Source of the DNA: Erwinia sp.
GTDB lineage: Bacteria > Pseudomonadota > Gammaproteobacteria > Enterobacterales > Enterobacteriaceae
Direction: 5' to 3'
Length of the DNA stretch: 64,000 nucleotides
NCBI GenBank assembly: GCA_964016415.1
Contig: OZ024666.1
Span: 1,593,310-1,657,309, forward strand
Below, one piece after another: positions 52,280 through 61,910 of this stretch. Made by a program: the position numbers and the translations under genes. Below the pieces are notes generated by a model. That model made no database searches, was not told where the DNA came from, and was given only the letters and a program-made list of their open reading frames with translations. Numbering within the stretch: the first letter of the stretch is position 1; each line of letters opens with the position of its first letter.

Positions 52280-52794
52280 TTCCTTATATCTCCTTAGTTA
52301 ACGGGAAAGATATAAAAGAAATAAATCATTTATAATATAACACAACCCTTCTTAGTTCTTTTGTATACTATTAGCGGATAAACGGGTTACCTGAAACTAA
52401 GTTCATCATTACTAAAACTATAGGTAAAGTGTTGTTATATAACATTACTTAACCGACCATAAATGATTTTAACTTTAGCTTTAGCTTTAGGAGATACATT
52501 GATATTTCGAAAATGTATTTAAAGATAGCTTGATTTTAAACAAAAGACCAGGATAATCTAGCCTTAAGTTTTCTTCGAGCTTATTTGACTTTATTAAAAT
52601 CCAGCAACACAGTGTTACAAGATTGAATATGGAGTTATTCACCCGTGTTAGTGGCATCACCTTTATAGTGATAAGTAATATATATAATTAATGTCCCCAT
52701 AAGTCAAATTTATTCTAAAGATTTCACTAAACGTATTTTTTTTCTGAATATAACTTGTGGATGAAGCGTTTAAATATATGGCTATATATCAAAT
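52280..52794. other. AT-rich gap upstream of pilS
   Basis: About 515 bases with no supported gene. There are three CTTTAG-like hexamers in a row near 52475-52490. Relatives of this cluster would have other pil genes here; no remnant is recognisable. Confidence 0.35.
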
Positions 52795-53037
52795 TCACAC
52801 TTTTAGAGCTGCTTGCATAGCTGCATATAATCGCTCAAGAAATGCTTTTTTGTAATTAAGATTTATCAATTTCTCCTGTCTTGTGCAGGGTTCATTGTTC
52901 GAATTATAGAAAAAGACTTGATATCTGCAATCATCAATTTCATTATTGGTTTCCTCGATTAGATTTTCTATAAGCTTTAGTCTATCTTTGTAGTGAGCCT
53001 TTTGGTTTTCCCTATCGGCGTTTTCTTTAGAGCACAT
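52795..53037 (-). CDS. Small hypothetical helical protein
   Basis: An 80-residue charged protein with a GAGGAAAAATT site before ATG 53037. It is predicted mostly helical (KDRLKLIENLIEETNNEIDD) with three Cys residues. Located between pilS and pilV remnants on the same strand. Function unknown; may be a pilus-island accessory gene. Confidence 0.55.
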   Translation of the reverse strand: MCSKENADRENQKAHYKDRLKLIENLIEETNNEIDDCRYQVFFYNSNNEPCTRQEKLINLNYKKAFLERLYAAMQAALKV

Positions 53038-53094
53038 AATTTTTCCTCATGCTAATTTTTTCAGTTTACTCAGGAACGCTAATTTATTAGATTT

Positions 53095-54357
53095 TCAAGA
53101 GCATGCATGAAAATAAGTATACGATGTAGTGCAATGATCATTCTGACCTCCAGAACACTGCGTACTTGATGTTGTATTGATGATCAAGTCAGTAAGACCC
53201 GGGGAACAAGAACAAGTCCCTGTAGCTCTGTTTGGAAAAGAACATGGATAGTATTTATTGCTGTTGGTGACAAAAATACCAGAAGCAGCAAGTGGGGTTG
53301 GCGATTTCCATACTCCACTGACACAAGTTAATAGTCCACCTTCTGAATCCTTAGATATCAACCCATTTGGGCTACAATGAGACTTTTCTGATTCTGTAGA
53401 TGTTGGTTTCAAATATTTTGACGTTGTAGTCCCATATGCTTCTACGTTGCCAAAAGAAAATAACGAACCTGCGTATAAATCTTTGGTGACGTTCAGATTC
53501 CCACTTGCACTTATGCTGCCACCAGAAAAAATATTTCCCGCCGCCTCAACATAACTTCTTGTTCTGATATAATCTTCAATTAGAGCAGAGCCATTAACAC
53601 GTAAATTACTCCCTACATTTGCAGAGCCATGAATATCAACATCCCCTTGGATTCGGGTATAGCCCCCTAAGTAAGCGTCACCATTTGCAAAAAGACGTGT
53701 TTGAGCACGAGGACCAATGGTTAAATCACCATTTTGTATATTGACCTTGGAGCCTAAAGACGTAATATCACCAAGCATTGTTGAGTTTCCGAACACGAGT
53801 AGATCATTATTAAGTGTTGCACTCTTTGCTTCAATTGAGCCTGTTGCTTTAAGATCCTTAACGTTATTAATACTCTTCCCGCCGAGATTTAAATCACCTG
53901 TCATAGGTAAAGTTCCATCCCTTCGTAAATATATAGAGTATAAAGCGCTGTTGAACCCTACACGATACGCCAGTAATCCCTTTGTATGAATATTAGAATA
54001 CTTGCCAGTTTCTTCTTTCCATCCACCTTGATATCCATTAACAGTGAATTCATTTTGAGACATACCACTATCTATTCCGGCAGATTGCATGGCCTTGCCT
54101 AACAAGTCATACCTGACATTATTGTTTTCCTCCCATCCTTTCGATGTCGTAATCAGACCGTTAATTATATAGTTAGGTGAATTACCATCTCGCCTTAAAA
54201 TGATTCTGTAAGATGTCTTGAAGGCGTTACTTCCATCCTTTCTCCCATTTTCCATCACGTTCGATAAAGTACGACATCTACCCTTATTTAATGGTGCATT
54301 TGCTGGTACATCAGGTACGATGTTTTTTATACCATAAGACAAAGGGCTGTCCTGTGG
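53095..54357 (-). pseudogene. pilV: PilV-like type IVB pilus tip adhesin, 5-prime truncated
   Basis: The frame covers the central and C-terminal parts of a PilV minor pilin. Blocks such as LRRDGTLPMTGDLNLGGKSI and NNVKDLKATGSIEAKSATLN are followed by repeated short beta-helix-like units (GDLTIGPRAQ, GNAYLGG-like, GNIFSGGSISASGNLNV), then a Cys-rich tip domain ending CTTSYTYFHACS. The prepilin leader and N-terminal helix are absent; the frame runs straight into an integrase remnant at about 54358. The only starts inside are a TTG at 54342 and later codons, so it is a truncated gene. No shufflon repeats seen. Confidence 0.65.
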
Positions 54358-54996
54358 TGCTTACCGATATAAAAATAAGAAATACAAATCCTTCAGGGAA
54401 AGTCGTTGAGCTCACTCAGGGCTTCGGTATGTATCTGCTCATACACCCTCACGGCTCAAAATACTGACGCATGCAGTACCGTTTTAGCGGTAAGCAAAAA
54501 AGCTGTTGGCGAAAGAAACCGACCCTGTTGTGAACAAACAGGACGATGAACAGGAAAACACCGGCATTTTTTCGTTTGAAGCGGTCGCCAGACAATGGCA
54601 TGTGAGCAATAAAAAATGGTCAGAAGAATACAAAGGGAAAATTCTGCGCAAGCTGGAAACCTATCTTTTCCCGATAATCGCCATATCACTGAACTGAAAA
54701 CCCGCGACCTGTTGGTGGCGATAAAAGCGCTTGAGAATACAGGTTTCAATGAAGGGGCCTTGCGTCTTCAACAACGTACCTCCGCCATTATGCGTTACGC
54801 CGTTCTACAGGGTACTCTTGGTTACAATCTTGCTCAGGAAATGTCAGGTGCCATTACCACAGGTAAACGCGCTCATCGTTCCGCACTGCCCTTTGAACGA
54901 TACCACGAGTTTTAAGAACGTATTGACAGTTACCGTGGACGATCATTTACCCGGGATGGCCGTGAAACTCACCCTGCTGACCTTTATTCGCTCCAG
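54358..54996 (+). pseudogene. Second P4-type integrase, heavily degraded
   Basis: Related to the integrase at 41154: LTDIKIRNTNPSGKVVELTQ, GFGMYLLIHPHGSKY, TGA where Trp is expected, RMQYRFSGKQK, then a deletion of about 25 residues, LLAKETDP, FSFEAVARQWHVSNKKWSEE, RKLETYLFP, a frameshift, ITELKTRDLLVAIKALENTG, a TAA after RYHEF, and finally LTLLTFIRSS. It stops at the catalytic Arg region, where an IS3 remnant begins. At least four lesions, so this is older than those in the first integrase. Confidence 0.85.
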
Positions 54997-55210
54997 TAAA
55001 AAGCCCCGCAAACGACATTAGCCTGAATTTCGTAGCGAAGCCCTGAAACTAGCTGAACGCATTGATGTGGCTGCTACCGCCCCGAAATTCAGTCTGTATA
55101 AATCGCAGCTCTGCAACTGGTGCAGTAAATAACAGCAGCACATGACCTCGTCGGAACGCGAAAATGAGTTAGTTGCTGAAAATACCTCAAATAACGGCAG
55201 GATATCATGA
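54997..55210 (+). pseudogene. IS3-family OrfA remnant
   Basis: KKPRKRH, stop, PEFRSEALKLAERIDVAATA, KFSLYKSQLCNW, stop after CSK, QQQHMTSSERENELVAEN. This is the OrfA pattern (RYTPEFR.EALKLAE..., LYESQLYNWRSK) of another IS3 subgroup. It marks the right edge of the island remnant. Confidence 0.7.
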
Positions 55211-55267
55211 GCTCCAACCATTCAGAGGCATTACCCTTCATTGATATTTTTTAAGCTTGTAGTAACT

Positions 55268-55307
55268 AAAAAACTGCGTTGTTAAATCAACCAGCGCAGT
55301 TTTTTTT
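55268..55307. terminator. Strong symmetrical terminator
   Basis: AAAAAACTGCG and CGCAGTTTTTTT flank a 16-base loop region; T runs on both strands. It ends transcription of the MCP pseudogene on the minus strand and of the IS remnant on the plus strand. Confidence 0.85.
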
Positions 55308-55359
55308 GGTTATCAGTGCTTTTTGATAATGATATCAGTGTTCCTGAAGGTAATTTCCG

Positions 55360-57011
55360 TCAGAAACTTTTCCAGTTATCATTCACATCCGCTGGCAATG
55401 CAGGCCGGGAAGTTAGCTGTCTTGTTGGTGGTGTAGCGGACCGCAACTGAGGCTTTGCCGCAGAGGAGGGAGTGTGGAGAATGAACCCCGCAACCAGAGT
55501 GTTCAATGCTACCGCTTGCTCCATAAGTGAATGGGATGCCGTAGAGGCCTCTTCAACCAGCGCGGCGTTCTGCTGCGTCACATCATCCATTTGGCTGACG
55601 GCCTTGTGCACTTGCTCTATACCTGACAATTGTTCTTGCGCCGCCGAAGCGATCTCGTTAACTAAATCACTCACCTGACGAATAGCATCATTCATATCGC
55701 TCATATTATTTCCAACGTCCTCGGCCTGGGTTGCGCCAGTGTCAACGAATTTTATTGAGGACACGATCATATCCCTGATTTCATGTGCGGATGTCGCTGA
55801 CCGTTGAGCGAGATTACGCACTTCTCCTGCCACAACGGCGAATCCTCGCCCTTGTTCACCGGCTCTTGCGGCTTCCACCGCAGCATTGAGTGCCAGGATA
55901 TTTGTCTGGAACGCGATATTCTCAATAATAGAAATAATGTCAGTAATTTTTGCCGAACTGGTACGTATATCAGACATCGTATTCAGCATGTCCTGTACTT
56001 TTTCTGTGTTCTGTTCAGATATCTGACGGGTAGTATGTGAAAGCTGGCTGGCAAGACCAGTATTCTCAGCAGTTTGGCGTACAGTTTCGCTGAGTTCAGA
56101 CATACTTGCAGCCGTCTGTTCCAGCGAAGCTGCTTGTTCTTCGGTACGTGAAGAAAGATCTTCATTTCCCGCTGAGATTTGGGCGGATGCTGTACTGACA
56201 GATTGCGACGATGCGTTCGCCGATGAGAGAGACTTAGCAATAGTGGCGACCAGGTGGTTGAATGCTTTTGCTGTTATACCAATTTCATCGGAGCGCGACG
56301 CATCAGCTCTCAGTGTCAGATCCAGATTATCACTGGCTTTTTCCATCACTGTCCGCATACCGTTTAGATTTTTTCGTATACGACGTATTGTTCGCGCTGC
56401 CATAGTGCCTAACAGGATGATGATCAGCCCGGCGCTTGCCAGTATACTCCAGAAAACACGCTCATAAATCCGGTCATTTTTTTCCCTGGGCTGATTGCTG
56501 ATATCTACATTAGTTTCAATTGCTTCTGGTAACCAGCGATAAGGTCTCGTGCTGCTTGTCCCACACCATCACTGCTTTGCAGAGCATTCAATGAAATGCT
56601 GTTATCACGAGCACGTGAGGCTTGCAGAAAAATTGGAAATCTATTTTTTAATTCTTGTAGGGTAAGAGAAGCAGCTTGCGTCATGCGCAAATCTTCCTCA
56701 CTGGAGATATCATTTTTAAGATAATAGCCGTTGAGTGTAAAGAGAGCGCCCAACTGGTTATCAATTTCTTTCTCAACTTCAGCCTGCCGTTGATCGTTTA
56801 TGGCCGTTTGATGCCGGTACATCCAGATAATAAGTTTGTTACTCCCGTTGACGAGTTCACCGAGATCGATAATAGATGGAATTGCATTGGCCTGAACATA
56901 CTGAAAACGTGATTGAAAACCTGAAATAACGATGAGGGAGACAACAACTGTTGCAATAAGTGAGGCTGTGAGTAAGGAGCAAATCAGAGTTAACCTCTGA
57001 GAGATATTCAT
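55360..57011 (-). pseudogene. Methyl-accepting chemotaxis protein, frameshifted before the second membrane helix
   Basis: ATG 57011 starts MNISQRLTLICSLLTASLIA (membrane helix 1) and a ligand domain to YQKQL at about 56522. One base is then lost and homology continues ETNVDISNQPREKNDRIYER, membrane helix 2 (SILASAGLIIILLGTMAA), HAMP, methylation helices, and [20 protein letters not shown]. The C-terminus ends PALPADVNDNWKSF, close to the NWETF-type CheR/CheB tether (NWKSF). Ligand unknown. Third damaged receptor in the window. Confidence 0.87.
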
Positions 57012-57352
57012 ATGATATTACACCTGTTTGGAAGTCGAAAGTGAAGTTCTGCTATCGTTGCCAAGAACTGGCGCGCTAGTTATCGGCAAGTATCGCAAAT
57101 AAATCACCATAAATTTCTATCATTATGAAAGTTAATGATTTTTATTCTTTTATATGATAGAGAAACCCACACGTAAGATATCATGGCGGCAGATTAGCAA
57201 CGATGAAAAACGTGGACAGGAGCCTGTTCATAGCTAGGAAATTCAATCGCTTCTTTTTATGTCGTCTGACCATGTATAGCAGCATGAACCATTCCTTTAA
57301 TGACGACGGTTTGCGCGTGTTTATGCGTAAAAATGCCCGTTTTCTCGTATTT
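57012..57352. other. Intergenic stretch without a gene
   Basis: About 340 bases between the MCP and an IS remnant. The minus-strand frame 57181-57417 starts in the IS remnant and has no recognisable protein beyond it. The part nearest 57012 should hold the MCP promoter; no sigma-28 site is evident by eye. Confidence 0.35.
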
Positions 57353-57443
57353 ATTTCCGGTTTCTCACTCATCAGCCAGTCTTCTTCCGGCATCAGGTGA
57401 TTCAAGCGCTTGCTCATGGCTATAGTTATTCATCCAGCGCTCC
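57353..57443 (-). mobile_element. Degenerate 3-prime end of an IS3 orfB
   Basis: The minus strand reads LNHLMPEEDWLMSEKPEI, matching LNNLTPEEYRLMNEKPEI at the end of OrfB in the element at 27144. Nucleotide similarity to 27178-27290 is visible with a small deletion. No terminal repeat survives. Confidence 0.7.
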
Positions 57444-57444
57444 T

Positions 57445-58341
57445 TTATTTACCGCTGAAGGTATTACGCAGTAGCTGCCACATATGATGAGCCGCCGGAG
57501 TAAACCGTCGATCGGAGTTACGCAGCAGATGGCATTGCGCGCTACTGGCTATAGGATGGTCGAGCGGGACTGCAACCAGCGATCCCTGGCGGATGGGATC
57601 CGCTGCCGCATAAGCGGTCATAAAGGAAATTCCCAGTCCAGCCTGGCTCATGCCCATCGCGGTAGAAAACTGGTTGCAGCGGTACGCCGGGTGAAACTGT
57701 AATCCCTGACTTTTGAACATTGCATTCATAAGGCGCTGCAGGCCAAAGTTCTCGGTGAGCGCGATCAGCGGATAATTCGCCAGCTCTTCAATGCTGATAG
57801 TGCTGCGCCCTGCGATCTGGTGTTGTGGTGATACAAGTGCACAAATAGGTCCCCAGCGAAAGCTGTGGCGTTTGAGCTCCGGTGTACCTATTGGACCGAA
57901 TGCCAGTGCCATATCTGCTTCGCCGCCGACAATATCATTTAGCATCTCCTGCATACTGCTAACGACGATTTCAACGAAAACCTGCGGATAAGATCGGGCG
58001 AATTCACGCATCACACCTTCGATAAAGGCAGTAATAAGTCCACCACCAATACGCACTGAAATTGTACCACTGCGCATGTGACGCAGATCTTTCAGCTGGT
58101 TTTCCAGTTTTTCCCTCCGTTGACGGCTGGCAAAATAGTCCTCAGCCAGCAAGCGGCCGGCTTCCGTCAGTACCACACTTCTTCCACGCCGCTCCAGTAA
58201 TGGAAGCTGCAACGCTCGCTCCAGTTGGGCTATCTGGCGACTGATAACTGAAGGGTTAACACCAAGGATATTGGCAGCACGACGAATACCTCCCTGGATA
58301 CCTACTTCATACAGGTAACCGACCTGTTTGTCCTGAAACAT
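57445..58341 (-). CDS. LysR-family regulator
   Basis: A 298-residue LysR protein. The N-terminal helix-turn-helix is GGIRRAANILGVNPSVISRQ, followed by the linker helix and a two-lobed effector domain (EIVVSSMQEMLNDIVGGEAD, LGISFMTAYAA). It is divergent from the yjiH-yjiG-hydrolase unit with 375 bases between, the classic layout for a LysR activator of that unit. Its inducer is unknown. The ATG at 58341 lacks a strong ribosome-binding site. Intact. Confidence 0.85.
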   Translation of the reverse strand: MFQDKQVGYLYEVGIQGGIRRAANILGVNPSVISRQIAQLERALQLPLLERRGRSVVLTEAGRLLAEDYFASRQRREKLENQLKDLRHMRSGTISVRIGGGLITAFIEGVMREFARSYPQVFVEIVVSSMQEMLNDIVGGEADMALAFGPIGTPELKRHSFRWGPICALVSPQHQIAGRSTISIEELANYPLIALTENFGLQRLMNAMFKSQGLQFHPAYRCNQFSTAMGMSQAGLGISFMTAYAAADPIRQGSLVAVPLDHPIASSAQCHLLRNSDRRFTPAAHHMWQLLRNTFSGK

Positions 58342-58716
58342 AGGGCGTTTCCTTTATCAACTGTTGCTCTGAAAGCAACAATAATAGCCATTTGGAGGCA
58401 TTTATCATGCCGTTTTAATCGATATAATCAAAAAATATTCACAATTTTCTGCAGGGAGGCAATGAAAAACGTCGATACCATTGCACCAAAATAGCGCCCT
58501 GAAATAGTGAGAAGTTATTTTATTGAGGCGAAATTCGCTGTTAATTAAATAATGCTTTTACTGAATCTAATGTTATTCCCGGTTAATTTTTGGGAAGAAT
58601 ATTGTGTTGCTGAAAATTATAACTATATGTTTTTTTACTCTTTTTTTTATTTTCAGGCACGAATCCTGCTAGTTAAAACACCACGACCACCGAATTTATA
58701 GCTAAAGAGAGATGTT
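58342..58716. promoter_or_regulatory. Divergent control region, LysR gene and yjiHG unit
   Basis: 375 AT-rich bases between two divergent transcription units. A LysR binding site (T-N11-A) is expected but none stands out enough to place by eye. No gene seen. Confidence 0.4.
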
Positions 58717-59400
58717 ATGAGCGAACCTAAGACGCTGGAGAAACCAGCAAATGATGAGGCAAATGAGTGGAAAGTAGGACCGGGTGCATGGATCTCGTTG
58801 ATCATTGTGCTGCTGGTGTTTTCCGGTTTCTTTTTTAAAGTGGACGGCATGGCATGGCTGGGAACCTTCGACTTCACCACACTAGGCGGCACTTTTGGCA
58901 CCATGAAGTCACCGGAAACCAACACGTTTATCGGTAGTGGTGGTATCAGCGCCAAAGCGGGTTTCCTGTTTGCATTGTCACTGGTGCCAACGGTGATACT
59001 GGCGTTAGGCCTGCTGGAGATCTTCACTCATTACGGTGCTATTCGTGCGGCACACAAGTTATTGACGCCACTGCTGAGACCACTGCTTGGCATCCCTGGT
59101 TATACCGGGCTGGCATTAATCACCGATCTCCAAAGCACAGACGCTGGTGCTGCGCTGACTAAAGAACTGTACGATAGCGGAAAAATTACCCGTAAGGATG
59201 TGGTGATTATGGGGACATGGCAATATTCGGGGGCTGGATTAATTAATAACTATTTTTCGATTGGTTCTGCAATGTTTGCTTCTTTCACCATTCCGATCAT
59301 CATTCCGCTGCTATTGATGTTTGTTCTGAAATTCGTGGGTGCTGCCATAGTTCGGCTGACATTAAACACTGCTTATAAGAGAGATTTCGACAATGAATAA
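58717..59400 (+). CDS. YjiH family membrane protein (nucleoside-recognition/Gate domain)
   Basis: A 227-residue membrane protein of the YjiH type, the same length as E. coli YjiH. It has an N-terminal helix GAWISLIIVLLVFSGFFFKV, then a Gate-like domain with GGISAKAGFLFALSLVPTVI, LLRPLLGIPGYTGLALITDL and STDAGAALTKELYDSGKITR. It is thought to pair with YjiG as the two halves of a transporter. AGAGAG precedes the ATG. Overlaps the next gene by eight bases. Confidence 0.82.
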   Translation: MSEPKTLEKPANDEANEWKVGPGAWISLIIVLLVFSGFFFKVDGMAWLGTFDFTTLGGTFGTMKSPETNTFIGSGGISAKAGFLFALSLVPTVILALGLLEIFTHYGAIRAAHKLLTPLLRPLLGIPGYTGLALITDLQSTDAGAALTKELYDSGKITRKDVVIMGTWQYSGAGLINNYFSIGSAMFASFTIPIIIPLLLMFVLKFVGAAIVRLTLNTAYKRDFDNE

Positions 59401-59860
59401 CACCGCTAAAGTCTCTGGTAACCCGTTTGATATTTTCGTTGTCGGGGCACATAAAGGTTTTTATATCGCAATTAATAACCTGATGCCGAATGTAGTAATG
59501 GCTTATGTGATTGCCGAAATGCTCAATTTACTCGGCGTAATGCAGATCATTGGTCATTTGTTTGCACCGGTGATGGGTGTTTTCGGCCTGCCGGGCGAAG
59601 CCGTTACAGTGCTATTCACTGCATGGCTTTCATCGTCTGCAGGTACTGGGGTTGCCATCAGCCTGCTAAGTAAAGGTCAGCTTGATATCGGGCAGATCAC
59701 CATCCTGGCACCCGCCATCTTTTTAATGGGGTCGCAGTTGCAGTATATGGGGCGCTTATTGGGGGTGGCTGATGTACCGAAGAAATACTGGCCGTTGCTG
59801 ATGGCCGTCAGCATTCTTAACGCGATCATTGCCATGCTGATCATGCGCCTTATTGCCTAA
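59393..59860 (+). CDS. YjiG family membrane protein (Gate domain)
   Basis: A 155-residue membrane protein close to E. coli YjiG (153): GFYIAINNLMPNVVMAYVIA, PVMGVFGLPGEAVTVLFTAW, GQITILAPAIFLMGSQLQYM. In E. coli yjiHG lies with iadA (isoaspartyl dipeptidase); here the partner is an M20 amidohydrolase instead, so the pair probably imports an amide or dipeptide-like compound for it. Translationally coupled to yjiH. Confidence 0.82.
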   Translation: MNNTAKVSGNPFDIFVVGAHKGFYIAINNLMPNVVMAYVIAEMLNLLGVMQIIGHLFAPVMGVFGLPGEAVTVLFTAWLSSSAGTGVAISLLSKGQLDIGQITILAPAIFLMGSQLQYMGRLLGVADVPKKYWPLLMAVSILNAIIAMLIMRLIA

Positions 59861-59884
59861 GTAAATAAAAGTAAGGAGTACGAT

Positions 59885-60988
59885 ATGTCACTCACATTAC
59901 AACACTTTAATTACCTGCATCAGATCCCGGAGCTGGGATTTGAAGAGTACAAAACCTCCGCTTATATCGCAGGCGTGCTGGAGGCTGCGGGCTATCAGGT
60001 CACGCGTCAGGTGAATAATAGCACCGGCATAATCGCAGTATTGGACAGCGGCAAACCCGGCCCGGTGCTGGCACTGCGTGCAGATATGGATGCACTGGGG
60101 CACATTATTGATGGCGAACACATCGCACGTCACACTTGTGGCCACGACGGTCACTCTTCTGTGGTGCCGACTACAGCTCAGGAAGTAATGGCTGAAGGTA
60201 TAGTGAAAAAAGGCAAGCTGAAGTTTATCTTCCAGCCCGCTGAAGAGTTGGGTACCGGTGCAATAGCGATGACCGAAGGCGGAGTACTCGATGATGTGGA
60301 TATGCTGCTTGGTTTTCATCTGCGGCCACTGGAAGAGTGTCCGATGGGGAAGGCTGTCCCGGCGATGTACTATTCGGCATCTGCTACCATTGAGGTGATT
60401 TTTACTGGCAAAGCGGCACATGCTGCACGCCCGCATCTGGGAATAAATGCGCTGGACGCTGCTGCGCATGCGGTTCAGGCAGTTAACGGCATTCATCTTG
60501 CGCCGTCGTTGACCTGGGGTGCGAAGGCAACACGTTTTCTCTGCGATGCAGGGGTAACCAACTCTATTCCTGACAAGGCGTTGGTATGCTGGGATTTACG
60601 CGCAGCGGAAAATGAGGCTATGGAGACTCTGAAACCGCAGGTGGTGCGTGCTATCGAAAACAGCGCGGCAGCTTACGGCGTCAGTGTGGAAATTCGCATT
60701 CTTAAAGAGATGCCTGCCACAATCATTGATGATAAGGCAACGGAAGTTGTTTCCCGTGCAATCCGCAGCACATTTGGTGACGCCGGATTAACCGAGCCAA
60801 AATCAACCCCGGGTAGTGAAGACTTCTTTCACTATCTGCGGTTGCGTCCCGAGATCAAAGGCGGTTTCTGGGGGCTAGGAGCCAACCTGACGCCGGGACT
60901 ACATCACCCGGAAATGCATTTTGACCGCGAAGCCCTGGCGCTTGGTGTAAAAGTATTTAAAGCCTGTGTGCATGATGTGCTGGGCTGA
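59885..60988 (+). CDS. M20D amidohydrolase (hippurate hydrolase/AbgA-like)
   Basis: A 367-residue zinc-dependent amidohydrolase. Metal ligands and catalytic residues are in ALRADMDAL, HTCGHDGHSS, FQPAEELGTGA, the lid-domain histidine in GKAAHAARPH, and LHHPEMHFD; GSEDFFHY is also present. Family members hydrolyse N-acyl amino acids, p-aminobenzoyl-glutamate or IAA-amino acid conjugates. AAGGAG precedes ATG 59885. It is the last gene of the unit and presumably hydrolyses the compound moved by the YjiH-YjiG pair. Confidence 0.87.
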   Translation: MSLTLQHFNYLHQIPELGFEEYKTSAYIAGVLEAAGYQVTRQVNNSTGIIAVLDSGKPGPVLALRADMDALGHIIDGEHIARHTCGHDGHSSVVPTTAQEVMAEGIVKKGKLKFIFQPAEELGTGAIAMTEGGVLDDVDMLLGFHLRPLEECPMGKAVPAMYYSASATIEVIFTGKAAHAARPHLGINALDAAAHAVQAVNGIHLAPSLTWGAKATRFLCDAGVTNSIPDKALVCWDLRAAENEAMETLKPQVVRAIENSAAAYGVSVEIRILKEMPATIIDDKATEVVSRAIRSTFGDAGLTEPKSTPGSEDFFHYLRLRPEIKGGFWGLGANLTPGLHHPEMHFDREALALGVKVFKACVHDVLG

Positions 60989-60996
60989 TTAGTACA

Positions 60997-61025
60997 AAGA
61001 GCACCAGTGTGTGCTCTTATTTTTT
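60997..61025 (+). terminator. Rho-independent terminator of the yjiHG-hydrolase unit
   Basis: 8-bp stem AAGAGCAC and complement, 6-base loop, then ATTTTTT, nine bases past the stop. Confidence 0.9.
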
Positions 61026-61248
61026 ACAGCTGCAGCGCGGATTATCTCCCGAAGCACTTCTGCTATATTAATAGCAATGTCCGAAAATACATTCTCTACG
61101 CTGTCAGTGGCGTTGAGTAGTGGTAACGTTTTCGTTTTATCCTACCAATGAACCAACGATAAAAGGGAAAACCCTTTTTTCTATAGGCTAGTGGATAGTA
61201 AAATCACCACAGCATGAGAAAAATTAACTCATCAAAAATTAAAAATAA

Positions 61249-61518
61249 TCACTCTCTAATGTAGACGTTGCTTTTTTTCACTTGCTGTTGATTAGAAGGC
61301 GACAGAGTATAAATCAGCCCCCCCTTAAATGAAGGTTCAGAGCGTATTTTTAGCAATGCATTGTCTGGAGTTAAATAATAACATCTAAAATAGGATGCGC
61401 CTGATTTATTTTTGTGAAAAAAATCAACGTTCAACTTTGTTTTTCCTGAAGAATCAGGATATGGAAAATAATCAAAAAAACAGACAATTTTATTGTTGCT
61501 CACAAAAACAAACTTCAA
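61249..61518 (-). CDS. Hypothetical protein fragment abutting fliM
   Basis: An open frame of 89 codons (starting at a TTG; the frame extends about nine codons further up toward the fliM junction). Coding-like features are FFHKNKSGASYFRCYYLTPD and the end KKSNVYIRE. No ribosome-binding site or ATG, and its 5-prime end is at the point where fliM has been cut. It is likely the tail of a gene brought here by the rearrangement. Family not recognised. Confidence 0.4.
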   Translation of the reverse strand: MKFVFVSNNKIVCFFDYFPYPDSSGKTKLNVDFFHKNKSGASYFRCYYLTPDNALLKIRSEPSFKGGLIYTLSPSNQQQVKKSNVYIRE

Positions 61519-61550
61519 CCCTATATCTATATAATCAGGAAAACTTACTC

Positions 61551-61910
61551 CTGTTTCTTCCTCTTAGCATGATTGAGCCACTGCGTGAAACATTGGCTAA
61601 TCCGCCACTTGAAAACTCACGTGAGGAAGATCATTACTGGCGGAACACACTGGCACAACAAGTACAACACTCAGAATTGGATTTAATCGCCAACTTTGCT
61701 GATGTCTCTTTGCGCATCTCGCAACTGTTGAAAATGCAACCTGGTGATGTGCTACCGATTGAAAAACCTGAGCGTATTATCGCGCATGTTGATGGCGTCC
61801 CGGTACTGACCAGCAAGTATGGTTGTGTCAATGGCCAGTACGCGCTTCAGGTTGAACATTTGATTAACCCGATTTTGAATTCGATGAATGAGGAACAGCC
61901 CGATGAGTGA
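61551..61910 (+). pseudogene. fliM: Flagellar switch protein FliM, only the C-terminal third
   Basis: Homology to FliM begins at FLPLSMIEPLRETLANPPLE (about residue 225 of the E. coli 334) and runs through the SpoA-type domain LRISQLLKMQPGDVLPIEKP to the stop at 61908-61910. The first two thirds are absent, and upstream sequence belongs to an unrelated fragment on the other strand. FliM forms the C-ring with FliN and FliG and binds CheY-P through its N-terminus, so switching is impossible without it. It overlaps fliN by eight bases, as in E. coli. Confidence 0.9.

Noticed and set aside
53095..54342. PilV shufflon
   Set aside because: No inverted repeats of the sfx type or alternative C-terminal cassettes, and no adjacent rci recombinase.
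55018..55221. 67-codon minus-strand frame
   Set aside because: It is the antisense shadow of the IS3 OrfA remnant.
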